DNA from: Chromera velia
Lineage: Eukaryota > Sar > Chromeraceae
NCBI GenBank assembly: GCA_018398765.1
Contig: JAHBMJ010005894.1
Location: 5,445-32,944 of the forward strand
Direction: 5' to 3'
Length of the DNA stretch: 27,500 bases
Part shown: positions 1 through 9,990 of the stretch, piece after piece
Numbering within the stretch: position 1 is the stretch's first letter
Layout: each line of letters opens with the position of its first letter
The notes under the pieces: model-generated
Database searches by the model: none
Seen by the model: the letters and a program-made list of their open reading frames with translations, nothing else
Told to the model about the DNA's origin: nothing
Made by a program: the position numbers and the translations under genes

Positions 1-1090
1 ACAGACACACTCCTTTCCTGCCTTATGTGCCAACGGGACCCCTATACCCAGACAGATACACTCTCTTCCTGCCTTGTGTGCCGACGGGACCCCCATATCT
101 AGACAGACACTATATGCTTCTAGATATGCTAACGGGACCCCCACACCCAGACAGACACACTCCCTTCCTGCCTTATGTACTGATGGGACTCCCACACCCA
201 GATAGACACACTCCTTTCCTGCCTTAATATATGCTTACAAGACCTCTACACCCAGACAGACACTATGTGCTTACGGGATCCCTAGGGGATCCCCACACCC
301 AGACAGACACACTCCCTTCCTGCCTTATATGCCGACGGGACCCCCACACCCAGACAGACACACTTCCTTCCTGCCTTATATGCCGACGGGACTCCCACAC
401 CTAGACAGACACACTCCCTTCTTACCTTATATGCCGACGGGACCCCCACACCCAGACAGACACACTCCCTTCCTGCCTTAATATATGCCAACGGGACCCC
501 CACACCCAAACAGACACACTCCTTTCCTGCCTTATGTGCCGACGGGACCCCCACACCCAGACAGATACACTCTCTTCCTGCCTTATGTGCCGACGGGACC
601 CCCATATCTAGACAGACACTATATGCTTCTAGATATGCTTACGGGACCCCCACACCCAGACAGACACACTCCCTTCCTGCCTTATGTACTGATGGGACTC
701 CCACACCCAGATAGACACACTCCTTTCCTGCCTTAATATATGCTTACAAGACCTCTATACCCAGACAGACACTATGTGCTTACGGGATCCCTAGGGGATC
801 CCCACACCCAGACAGACACACTTCTTTCCTGCCTTATATGCCGACGGGACCCCCACACCTAGACAGACATATTCCCTTCCTGCCTAAGCTTAATATGTGC
901 TTACGGGACCCCCACACCCAGACAGACACACTCCCTTCCTGCCTTATGTACTGATGGGACTCCCACACCCAGATAGACACACTCCTTTCCTGCCTTATAT
1001 GCTTACGGGACCCCCACGTCCAGACAGACACACTCCCTTCCTGCCTTATGTGCCGACGGGACCCCTATATCTAGGCAGACACAAACCATT
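1..1090. repeat. 51-bp minisatellite with higher-order structure
   Basis: A head-to-tail array of a roughly 51-bp unit built around the words GACGGGACCCCCACACCC, AGACAGACACACTCCC and TTCCTGCCTTAT. It already runs at base 1 and decays at about 1075-1090. Variant units (an ATATCTAGACAG variant and a GGATCCCTAGGGGATCC variant) recur in the same order about 509 bp apart (for example at 91 and 600), so a block of about ten units has itself been duplicated. Because 51 is a multiple of three, both strands carry 17-residue repetitive open frames. I see no start context or splice signals that make them genes. Confidence 0.95.
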
Positions 1091-1099
1091 GGAAGATCC

Positions 1100-1596
1100 A
1101 ACCGTCTATGCATATCGAAAGATTCTGTACTCGAGAGTGGAGGTATCTCTGTGACCGGCTCCTCCTCCTCTCTCAGCTTCCATCTAATGCATGGCGAAGG
1201 CCCTGTTGGTTCCTCTACCGGCGCCTCTTTAGCAGTCTCCCAAATCGGGCCATTGCCCAGAGTGAAGAACTTCCTGCGAGCTACCGTCCTACTAGACGAT
1301 CTATGTGTGAGGGGAAGAAGCTCACACCGCATGTTTGCAGCTGCAGTCCGGAGCTTTGCAGATGTAGAGCTTCTGAGAGAAACCGGTGTTGTCCTTTGAA
1401 TGGGGCATTAACAAAGTATAAATGGAAGGGGCATGATGGGGAGAGGACCTGGAGAGTCAGAGAAAGTCATTCACTCTTTGACAGGGTCCAACAAACCACA
1501 GAAGGGGCAGCGGGGGGAAGGCCCTTTAATCTCGGGATTCACTGCCCTCTTGGCGGGACCCTTGAAGAGTCTAGAGAGAAAAAGACGGCAACTTTG
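1100..1596 (+). CDS. Putative exon of an unidentified gene
   Basis: One frame stays protein-like from just after the minisatellite to a strong splice donor (GTAAGT at 1597-1602). It is interrupted by a TGA (1397-1399) and a TAA (1409-1411), with convincing coding sequence on both sides (upstream LPRVKNFLRATVLLDD, downstream SLTGSNKPQKGQRGEGP). If TGA reads Trp and TAA Gln, the exon is open throughout. I recognise no family. The start is not resolved: no good ATG precedes the coding-like stretch, and the frame remains open back towards the repeats. A longer ORF in another frame covers the same bases but has a less protein-like composition. It could be the first visible exon of the kinase-like gene downstream, or a separate gene. 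Confidence 0.45.
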
Positions 1597-1944
1597 GTAA
1601 GTAACTCAAATTTCAAAGTTTAACGCTGTTCTTTGCTTCCTCATTCATATTGCGGTTCGTCTTTTCCCCTCTTTCCCTCTCTCTACGAGTCCTCCTTTCT
1701 CTATCATCACTGCATCGATCTTTCAATAATCTAAGCTTTGCCGATTCACGGGCATCTCTTGCAAAGTTCTAAAAAGAAGACTGGCAGGCAGCCCTTGAAT
1801 AAGCTAGTCACTTTCGCTCTCAAGCTCCTCGATAGCTCCAAGAAATTGCTTGTTCAATTATGTATCTTCATGATAAAACGTTACTAGGAGAAAAAGTGAA
1901 TCTTAAAAGCCTTTTGAGCCCATATTACCCTTCCCCAAAGGAAT

Positions 1945-1965
1945 ACACACACATGCATACATACA

Positions 1966-2007
<42 letters not shown>

Positions 2008-2085
2008 TGTACACACATACATACACACATACACGTACACACGTACACACACATACATACAGACATACACATATACTCATATGCA
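1945..2085. repeat. (CA)n-rich microsatellite in a probable intron
   Basis: A run of CACA with interspersed TACA and CGTACA words, including an uninterrupted (AC) stretch at about 1974-2000. It lies between the donor at 1597 and the acceptor at 2116. The ORFs here (CVCMCV-type and HTHTHT-type) are simple-repeat artefacts. Confidence 0.95.
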
Positions 2086-2116
2086 TTCCTACTCTTTCAT
2101 TTCTATACTGTAACAG

Positions 2117-2337
2117 ATCCGAGAGGCAACTGCCATGAAGGTCGTTGAAGAGGATTCCAACACTACCGTCTCTCACGTAATCATCTCCTCTCTCTGGTTT
2201 TATGGTTCTTTGTGCCGTCTTGAAGTTCTTATTGGGTCTCTGCGTGTTGCCAATAGCGAATTTGGAGAGCTCAGGGGGGGAAAAGAGTGTGGCCCCCCGA
2301 TGTGGAGTTCTGTTGTTGACCTGGCTGTCACCAACAA
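2117..2337 (+). CDS. Putative internal exon, unidentified
   Basis: An acceptor (TACTGTAACAG, ending at 2116) and a GTGAGC donor (2338-2343) bracket an open frame. It contains protein-like sequence such as ATAMKVVEEDSNTTV and HVIISSLWFYGSLCRL. No domain is recognised. Its phase fits neither the upstream exon nor the exon at 3246 directly, so at least one more exon or an alternative splice site must exist. A candidate is the acceptor-preceded stretch at about 2880-2976, coding SDYQTAIVPILAISF and onward. Orientation and position suggest it belongs to the same transcription unit as the kinase-like exons. Confidence 0.4.
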
Positions 2338-3245
2338 GTGAGCTGGCTGGCTTCAGGAAGGGAGGGAGGGGAGGGAATTAAGGAAGGATACTTTATTTAA
2401 AGAAAAAAGGAAATGTCAAGCAAATCTCAACTCTGTGAAGTTATACATTTATATGAGAGAAAGAGCAAAGAAAGCAAAGAAGTGGCTGAATGGTCTTTAT
2501 GTTGTGTATTGTTGCAAACCCAAGTAAGAACGCTGCAAAGCAAAGTTCGTCCTTGGACTTCATAGAAATATTGGCAAATTAAACTCCAAGATTTCCTTTT
2601 CTATCCAACTTATATGCAGGCAAATGGATACGGCAGACTAGATGTTGAACAAGAAAAGGTAAACCAGACTATAAGACAAGACTCAGGTGACACGCATCCA
2701 TATCCAGACAGAGGCTAGGACAGAGGATCTGGGGATGTGCCCCGCAGGTGCGGACACGGGGTGGCTAGCTGTCAAGAGGCACTTGGAACATATTGAGGTG
2801 CGCAGGCATGCATGCATGCCTGCATGTGAAGGTCCTGCATGGAGAGTCCTGATCTTTTTCTTCAGTCTACTTCAGTCTGATTACCAGACCGCTATAGTTC
2901 CCATTCTTGCGATTAGTTTTTGTGTGAAGCAGATGGATTCTGATAAATGGAGCTCAGCCACATGTCGTGAGACTTTGTAGACCCAAACTTTTGGTTTTAT
3001 CTTCTTTTTTTAATTCTCTCTCCGGCAGCTACCTCAGACACTTAATTCATTTCTTTTTGTACATCTTTTGACCTACATATTTGCAGTTTCATGCTTACAT
3101 AAGTCTGACTCAGGCAAGTTTTAGATTGTTCGTTGTTCACCTTCCTTGTTTTCTGCTTTTATGCCAGCCTTCCCTTTGCCCTCCCAAGCAACCCCCCTCT
3201 TTTTCGTTTTCCTGGTAACGTTTGCGTTCTCTCTGATCGATGCAG
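2338..3245 (+). other. Probable intronic interval
   Basis: Lies between the GTGAGC donor at 2338 and a good acceptor (GATCGATGCAG, ending at 3245). It holds purine-rich sequence near 2355-2420, a GCATGCATGCATGCC palindromic run near 2807 and pyrimidine-rich sequence before 3245. One short candidate exon (about 2880-2976) is possible. Nothing else is recognised. Confidence 0.4.
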
Positions 3246-4912
3246 ATTGTGCGAACGAGCAACATGATCATCTCCTATGTCTGGTCCTTGTCGTGCAAAC
3301 GAAAGAACGTGGAGCTCCACGCCTACTTTGGCAATGGAAGCATGACAACCTTGGAGGCAGAATCTCTACAGATGCTCTGGTCTTCTATGTATAAGATCTA
3401 TTGAGACGAGAACACGGCCTTGCTCGATAAAATGAGAACAACAGTGCAGCAGGCAGTCAATGCAGGATTGCCATTGATCAAAAGAGAGTCGATAGAATCT
3501 CTTTCTATCTTGGGAGGGGGGGTATACAAACGCTGCTACAGGTGTGATCTCTCCCCTGAAGGGCGGTCTCAGTTAGGGGCGGGGATTGAGATCGTTCTCC
3601 TCTTCCCCAAATTTGCAGACAGAATCTCCCTCTCTGCCTGGTCAAAGCAACTGAACGAACAGACACAGATGGTGTAGGCTAGGTTAAGCAGTGTGTATGT
3701 ATGGTCTGGTGGGAGTTTACATGATTTTTTCGACTCATCAGATTGAGAGGGACAATCATGTGGACCATCTCGAAAACTTCTTTTTTGTATTTGCTTCCCG
3801 ACGTCTGATCGCGTTGGAAGGAAACACAAGCCTCCTCACATCTCTGAGGACTAGCTCTGAGGACCATGTTAGCCAGACAGAAAAAAGAGATAGTCACTGA
3901 CTTCTTGAGAGAGATGGTCAGTCTAAGAGCACATGAAGAAGGATTCCGACATCGTGACGTGCACCCGTGCTAGTTTACCGTCAAGGAGGAGAATGGCAAG
4001 ACTTCCTTCAAGCTGCTTGATTGGTTTGGTATCTTAGAGAGACAGACGGACTCTGTCCCTCTGGTCTTTGACTACACTGCCAACAGTGTCTCCTTTCTGG
4101 ATACACTAGCGCTTGAGACCTGCACTCCCACCCCCTTCACAGAGGATGAAGTTTTCGACTGTGCCCCCCGTCCCCTGCAGTCCATCTTCTTCAGGGGTGC
4201 AAACCTCGAGTAGATGGCATCCGAAGGGCTCATATCAGGCCACTCTGTGCATGATGAGTTAGACAGGCTGATGTATGTTCACTCTGTATACCCCCTTCAG
4301 CCCCAGCAAGATCTTGTACCAGTAGGATGGAATTCTGAGGGACACACGTAGGGACTAGTAGAGATAGAGAATAAGACAAAGTATGCAGATTTCAAATAGA
4401 AAGTGTACCGTGTCTTTGCGAAGACAGTGAGGGGGTTGGAAGGGGAGAGAAGGGAGAACAGGAGAGAAAGAGAGATTGACCTTGGCAGTTGGTATAGATC
4501 ATTTGATGAGTTTTCAACTTCCCAAAGCTTAAAGGTCATCTTGTATCCCTCCTTCCCGATTACGCAGAAGTAGCCCTTTGAAGGCAATGAATTCGAAAGC
4601 AACTTTGAGAAGCCCTACGAGTGGGTGCACACTCTGTACTCCCACTTGCCAAGGGGGGTGATGGGAGGTTGGTTGTCAGGAAACTCTATGGTGTATTGGA
4701 GACGCGATCAAGCCTTCTTGGCCCTCCACACAGGCGACTTGTTCCTAATGTTGCATCTCTCCCCGTCCCTTTCCAAGGCACTTGAATCTTTCGCTCCACC
4801 CAAGCCACCCTCCTTAAACTATTCTGAATTGACCCCCCGATTAACACCCATCCCATGTCTCCTTTCTCTTCTTGAGCACTCGCCGGGCGCTACGGTCCCG
4901 CATTCATAGTAG
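3246..4912 (+). CDS. Protein-kinase-like gene (3' exons)
   Basis: After the acceptor at 3245 the frame runs through SLSCKRKNVELHAYFGNG, an in-frame TGA (3402-3404) and a glycine-rich segment (SILGGGVYKRCYRCDL) followed by IEIVLLFPKF, resembling a kinase N-lobe. One or two short introns lie between about 3660 and 3865; an acceptor CATCAG ends at 3741. From 3866 a single frame stays coding to 4906. It has an HRD-type catalytic loop (GFRHRDVHPC) and a DFG-like LLDWFG about 20 residues later. It is crossed by TAG at 3971, 4211, 4349, 4397 and 4571, with no in-frame TAA or TGA. Glutamine reads acceptably at each. The TAG at 3971 sits exactly where the Mg-binding Asn of HRDxxxxN is expected, so the product may be a pseudokinase. 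A tandem TAGTAG (4907-4912) is the likeliest terminator. Substrate and subfamily are unknown. A decayed gene is the alternative. Confidence 0.6.
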
Positions 4913-5995
4913 TTCCTACTGACCCTAGGCTAGGTATAGGTACAGACTACGAGGTCTACTATCGATCTAGACTCTAAAAACGCTTGTTTTAAGCTTTTTA
5001 CAACATGTTGATTCAAGTTCTTAAGAGTTCTTGATACCTAGATGAGAGATTGTTGTTGGGTCCCAGCGATAAAGTCATGTCCGAGCTTTTGGTTCTCACG
5101 TTCACCAAAAAGCCAAGGAACCACCTTTTAGGAACTATGAAGGAACCGTAAGGAACCGTCAAGAACTAATAAGAACTGAGATGTCTCTGCAAAGAAATGC
5201 ATTTAAAAGAGGCTGTAGATAAGTTTGCAACTGATTAAATACAGACACAAGTCGTGCAAGCTCGCTCCCATCTACAAACATGCTTCCGGCCATCGACTTC
5301 TTTGGCCCTACAATCGAACCCCAAAAAACACTAATAAAACTGTTGTTTCATCCTCTCAAATGCGTTGAGGAGCCGCTCCTGGCCCTAAATTTGACTGCAT
5401 TTAAAAGAGATTGAAAGTTTGGTGAATCAGAATGGCTTCTACTGTGTGTCTAAGTCTGAAACCAACATTAAAGTGGACAACTTCATTAAGCACTTTTCGA
5501 GAGAGTCCGTCATTGCACATCGTTCAGATGCAAAGAAAGTAACCTTTGCGGAAGACGGCGAAAGATGGCTTCCCTCTTGCCTAGTCTAAAGAAGCAGGCA
5601 GCACTAATGTCACTGAAACATAAGGAGTGTCTCAGGCCAATTGAGGGACTGAATTCTCTGTAGTTCCCCAAGCAGTTCCTAGCTAGGTTCCTAGCAATTT
5701 TCTACTGAATCCTACAGAGTTCTTTGGTTCCAACACGGTTCCTACTGGTTTTTCAGAGTTCTTCCATAGATTCTAAGGTTCCTGTTTAACTTCCTAGCAA
5801 TTTTGGTATTCCTATACTTAATTTAGGTCCTTCATGGCTAGCCTTTGTGATTCCTGTGGCAGTCTTAGTTCACTGAGTTCAGAGTGGTCAGGAACCGCTT
5901 TTTAAAAGCTTAGGAACCAAACTGTCGGACACCTACTTTTTACATGAGAACTAGTGAGAACCAGTCAAGAACTAAGCTAAAACATATCGCAATAG
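4913..5995. other. Spacer rich in GGAACC/GGTTCC-type words
   Basis: Short degenerate words of the type AGGAACC or AAGAACT, and their complements GGTTCCT or AGTTCTT, recur every 10-20 bp in clusters: about 5020-5190 (GGAACC orientation mostly), 5655-5800 (GGTTCC orientation) and 5890-5985 (GGAACC again). A stretch between the clusters (about 5395-5590) has coding character. I see no TIR, LTR or conserved domain. It could be an old repeat with internal palindromic subrepeats or a regulatory region. Confidence 0.4.
5395..5590 (+). CDS. Possible short exon, unknown
   Basis: A frame reading LHLKEIESLVNQNGFYCVSK and then NFIKHFSRESVIAHRSD is markedly more protein-like than its surroundings. It is preceded by an in-frame TGA and followed by TAA codons around 5585-5605. 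The word CATTTAAAAGAG that opens it also occurs at about 5199, where it follows an ATG. An overlapping frame from the ATG at 5564 remains coding-like to about 5700, with one TAG. No family is recognised and no splice sites are confident. Confidence 0.25.
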
Positions 5996-8434
5996 ACTTT
6001 TCAGACATTATAATATATTTTATTTGATCAATTTTCTTTTAGACAGAATCTGTTTATCACTTTTGATATTAGGAACCAAGTGGGCATTACTATAGGCCGC
6101 ATACAGTGCGGCCCCGTAGGCCGGGCGCCTATAAGAGATCCAGCAGAATGACCTTTCCCTCTGTTTTTTCATAGAAGGAAAAGGCAAGTAATGCAAGAGA
6201 GAATACAATAAAGAAAATAATAGAGTTTCTGGGTCTGGCAGCGTGTGCATCTCTCCTTCTTTCCAGGCCCAGCTCTTCTTTGACCTACTCCTATACACCA
6301 CACATACACACCCTCCAGGCCCTCCCAGTGCAACTACGATACCAGGTAACAGTTCTAGTCTGCTGACGAATAGTTCCCTCTCGGCAATGCAACTCTCCAT
6401 AAAAAGAGTGCGCCTGTGTTTTGCCAGCCTCTACAAGGCTGCTACCAGAGAAAGGGCAAACAACTTTCTTGGTCTCTACCCTCTTCACACTTCGATCACC
6501 CAGATTGCACCCAGCAGTCACAGCACCAGCAGCAGCAGCGCCAACAGCAGTGTAAGCAGTATAGCAGTCCCAGCAGCACACTTCTTCTGCCGGCCATAAA
6601 GCTTGGAGAAGAGAAAAAAGTGAAGAAGAGGGTAACATTGCACATGCCCCCTATAAGGCTGCAGCCTGAGCCTCTCACATCTATAGACAGGGAGGGGAAG
6701 GAAAACCAGTCGCCAGAGCCGAAGGGCGGGCGCTTTGGTCACTTTTTCTCTTCCCTCTTCCGAAATTTCGATTCCAACGGCTGTTTTGGAATTTGAAATC
6801 GAACAGTAAACACCCCAATCCTCATAGCGCATGCATTGACTTTTGAATGGCTTTGTAGTTCTATCCCCCATCTTCTGTGATTACATACATTCTTTCCAGT
6901 ACTATGCGTTGACAGAAAGAAAGAAAGAATGCATTCATGTATTTAAATTTATGTCTAGCTTGACAAAAAATAATAGTAAAAGATCAAATGAGTGCACTCT
7001 GAAGAGTTAAATTGAATCTTAACGTGCAAAACGATGCACGTTATTTGCTGCATGGAAAAGAAGAAGAGACTCAGAAGTGAGGGTGGGAAAGGTGTTCAAA
7101 ATCTGTAGTCCTGCATATACTTTTTGATGATTGTTCTATCAAGTTGTTAGTAGTCCAGATCATTGATCTCTATCCTCCATTTGTTTTTCTGGAATAGAAT
7201 TTCTTTTTGTAATCTTTTTGTATGTGTTATGAGGAAGAACAGCGCCATCCATCCAGTGAAAGGGGGCGGGGACAGCATGACAGCGGAGCAACCTTAAAAA
7301 AAAGTGGTGAAAGGAGTCAAGAGCTTTCCCTTATTCTCATTGTTTCTATTTTTTTCTTTGAGAGCTTCTGCTTAGGCCGCTTGGCATGCCTCTCACTTGA
7401 TTTAAGGTTTTCGTTTTTTTATTTATTTGCTCGTCATCTGGCAGCTTTTGTTTCTTTCTTTGTTTGTCTTACTTCTTTTTCCGCTCCTGTGGTAGAGACT
7501 TGCATACACATACACACACTCAGGCTGTATGCTAAGAAGGAGAGTAATGGTAGCCCCGTCCTTCTAAATCATTGAGTAGACCGGCAAAACATCAAATGCT
7601 TTCAGGCAAAAAATTTAAAGGGTTGCAAAAGCTCTGCATGTGGATGATGGACCTACCAGAGTCTGCAAAGGAAAAAGAAAGTTGAATACCTGTGCATCGG
7701 AGGCTTCTTTTTGTCTTCTCTTCTCAGACTGCTTCACATATGTTGTTTTATTTAAATTTCTTCCCCACTTTCCTTTTGCAGTCAGCACCCGTGCTGACGG
7801 GGGATAAAAGGCAATATCACTTCCTAGTATCACTTCGCCTGCAACAAAAAAAGCAAGAGAGAGAGGAGATGCTTTCCTTTCTGTTCCGTTTCTTTTAGAT
7901 TTTTTCTGTCCTTCTTGTGGTCGGCTTCCCTTTCTGCATATGTCGTCTGTATTGGAACCATGCACGGTTGACTCTTCCTGTCGACTACTAAACAAAGGGA
8001 AATCAAAACCACCAGAAAAAACAAGAAAATACACTAAAAACAGGAATTATTGTCGTGGGAAAAGTGGGCTAATCAAATGATGGGAAGCATTTGTTTTTTT
8101 CTTCCTCTTGGTTAAAAATGTTATTTTCCGGAGGTAAGAGAAGAGAGAAGCAGAATACAGAGCATCACAAAATGGTAGAACATCACATAAAGGCACGGAC
8201 TGGTACAGAGAGGGCAGGGGAGGAGGAAAGATGAGAAAAAAAAAAAGCAGGCACGATTCTTTTGTTTTATTGCCTGCCTACCCCGTGTTTTGTCTTTTGT
8301 TTTCGCGGACTCTGAGAGGCACAGCGAAAACGAGCGAAAACAAAATATATGCTTTGTATACCAGATGCAAGGTGGGTTTGAGTCAATTTTTTCAAAGACT
8401 GATTTGCGTTTTTTGTTTCCGCAACGCGGAAGGT
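5996..8434. other. Intergenic, no recognisable gene
   Basis: Mixed AT-rich and pyrimidine-rich sequence. Several ORFs of 100-140 codons occur on both strands (for example about 6020-6400, 6243-6800, 7222-7575, 7615-8034). They overlap one another in opposite frames, are compositionally skewed and show no motif I recognise. A CAG/CAA-rich patch lies at 6520-6560. The segment 7432-7510 is a diverged copy of 9663-9742. Confidence 0.5.
7432..7510 (+). repeat. Dispersed repeat, copy 1
   Basis: Starts CGTCATC, continues through a pyrimidine-rich stretch and ends in TAGAGACTTGC. The same order of words, diverged by substitutions and small indels, occurs at 9663-9742 in the same orientation. Too short to classify. 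Confidence 0.55.
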
Positions 8435-8465
8435 GGTTATACAGATGTACATGGACCAATTAGAA
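8435..8465 (+). repeat. Left arm of 31-bp inverted repeat
   Basis: Begins GGTTATACAGAT and ends GGACCAATTAGAA. Its reverse complement is found at 9619-9649 with 28 of 31 identities. Just inside both arms is a related word (TTTTTGAGCCGATTAAG at about 8486, TTTTTGAGCCGGTTAAG at about 9590), this time in direct orientation. Confidence 0.8.
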
Positions 8466-8574
8466 GGGTCATGAAGGGTCTGAAATTTTTGAGCCGATTA
8501 AGCTGGTCCGCGCGATTTCGGCGGCGCCCAGGGCCTAGAAAGATACCAAATTAGTCCCCAGAGGCCGTTGAGTG

Positions 8575-9285
8575 CGTTGGTGCAAGAATTTGGGCCAAAA
8601 CTTTCCGGGGCCACTCTCAAAATCCCGAAATTGTGCTCAGAATGCTCAAAAAGCACACCAACACACAGAGAAGGGTCATTTCGTCCTCTCGTCCCTTCCT
8701 GTCTACCTTGTTGTGTAGAGCAGTACCGATGGTCAAACTGGCACAATTCCAATCCCCTAGTACTAGACAGCTTGCCTCTGTATCGGGGTGAAGTCTTGTG
8801 GTGCAGTTGATCTGTTTTGGCGTGTCTGGCAGCTCCAGTCTAGACCAGTCAGGAAAGTACCTCCCAGGCCTCCAAAGCAACATTCCTTCTTTCTACCAGG
8901 AAGCCGCAGAATCGATCCCCAGCAATTTTGCCCAATGCCCTGTGTCTGTTGTCATCCTCCCAGGCCAGCGGGATAGGTTCCTGATGAGTCTGCTGGTTGT
9001 GGGAAGCCAAGATTGTTTTGTCTTCCTATTGTGGAGAATTGGCGTCTCAGGGGTATTAATCGACCTCCAGCTCCCCCGGTAAGTGGTTCTGTCCTGCTCT
9101 TTCCCTCCAGACAGGAGCATATGAGTGTTGGGCAGTACCTTTGTACGATGGCTGCAGGTTTGAAGTGCTCAAGAAGGAAAAAGCCCTTCCGGCAATTTGA
9201 CATAGGGCGCCATCTGGAGTGTATCTTTCTGTTCATGAGCAGACTTGTCAGTTGAAGTCCACAGTGCATCAACCATTCCTTATCC
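8575..9285 (-). pseudogene. Decayed or recoded minus-strand frame, possible LINE endonuclease piece
   Basis: Read on the minus strand, one frame is largely open over about 700 bp, with a TGA near 9168, a TAG near 8894 and a TGA near 8616. It includes CLVLGDWNCA, which resembles the GDWN/GDFN motif of apurinic-type (EEP) endonucleases found in LINE ORF2 proteins, followed by a KVDR segment. The other hallmark motifs (an N-terminal QE, a C-terminal SDH) were not found, so the assignment is weak. It lies within the inverted-repeat-bounded segment. It may be unrelated to LINEs. Confidence 0.25.
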
Positions 9286-9618
9286 CCTGTTGGAACTAAG
9301 TTACCTGGACCAGGTGGAGCGTGTTGGTATACATTTTATCATCATTGATGTACCACAGCCCTTTCTGAACTTCTGAGTCCAGGAAGGCTACTTTGGCTTC
9401 TTCAGGTGTCAGACCTCAGACGTCCGTTCTTTGGACTCCCTGTGACTCAGAGTCTGGGAGTCGTTTTTTCTACACCAAACAGCTAGAAAGAGTCTAGAGA
9501 GGCGAACTGGCGTCTCTTAGGGTCGTTACTTTGAGTCCAAGAGGGAAAAAGGAACAGGCTGAGAGGGCTGTTCCTTTTTCCCTCAAAATTTTTGAGCCGG
9601 TTAAGGTCTGGCGGCGGG

Positions 9619-9649
9619 TTCTAATTGGTCCATACATATCTGTATAACC
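9619..9649 (-). repeat. Right arm of 31-bp inverted repeat
   Basis: Reverse complement of 8435-8465 with three mismatches. It is followed immediately by CCGCCGCTGCATTGCG and then by copy 2 of the dispersed repeat. Confidence 0.8.
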
Positions 9650-9662
9650 CGCCGCTGCATTG

Positions 9663-9742
9663 CGTCATCATCTCGTAGCTTTTCTTTCTTTATCTACTTG
9701 TCTTCATTCTTTTTTCGTTCCTGTGTAGAGACTTGCGTGCAC
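9663..9742 (+). repeat. Dispersed repeat, copy 2
   Basis: Diverged copy of 7432-7510 in the same orientation, sharing CGTCATC, GTAGCTTTT-like and pyrimidine-rich words and TAGAGACTTGC. Confidence 0.55.
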
Positions 9743-9831
9743 GATATGTTGTTTGCTGCCCTTAAGAGAGGAAAGGCAACTTATTCCTTCATAGTGGTGA
9801 CTACAGGACCCGCTCCGGCCTTTTGAGGTCA

Positions 9832-9863
<32 letters not shown>
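9832..9863 (-). repeat. (CTAA)8 tail of the minus-strand LINE
   Basis: Eight perfect TTAG units on the plus strand, CTAA on the element's own strand. They sit at the 3' end of the LINE copy, as expected for non-LTR elements that end in a short tandem repeat rather than poly(A). Confidence 0.8.
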
Positions 9864-9968
9864 AGGATGTCTAACCCCAGTTGGAGCGCTAAGCTCCCAA
9901 GCGGCACATACATGCATAGTTGTTGTTTGTTAAGTCGCCGGTGGAGTTGATCAGTTAATCTTTTTCTA

Positions 9969-9990
9969 GATTGATTGATTGATTGATTGA
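9969..9990 (+). repeat. (GATT)n microsatellite
   Basis: Five perfect GATT units plus GA, inside the 3' UTR of the minus-strand LINE. Confidence 0.9.

Larger units (their letters stand above)
8435..9649. mobile_element. 1.2-kb segment bounded by inverted repeats
   Basis: Two 31-bp inverted arms (8435-8465 and 9619-9649) delimit a 1,215-bp segment that also carries the direct TTTTTGAGCC(G/A) words at each end. The arrangement suggests a non-autonomous transposable element. Sequence beyond the arms is only weakly similar (GC-rich CCGC/TTGCG words), and I find no convincing target-site duplication. An internal minus-strand decayed frame is described separately. A foldback remnant or nested insertion is possible. 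Confidence 0.45.

Noticed and set aside
282..605. 107-codon repetitive ORF in the minisatellite
   Set aside because: A 51-bp period keeps several frames open by arithmetic; no gene signals.
1860..2176. ORFs of repeated Thr-His or Cys-Val-Met
   Set aside because: Translations of a CA microsatellite.
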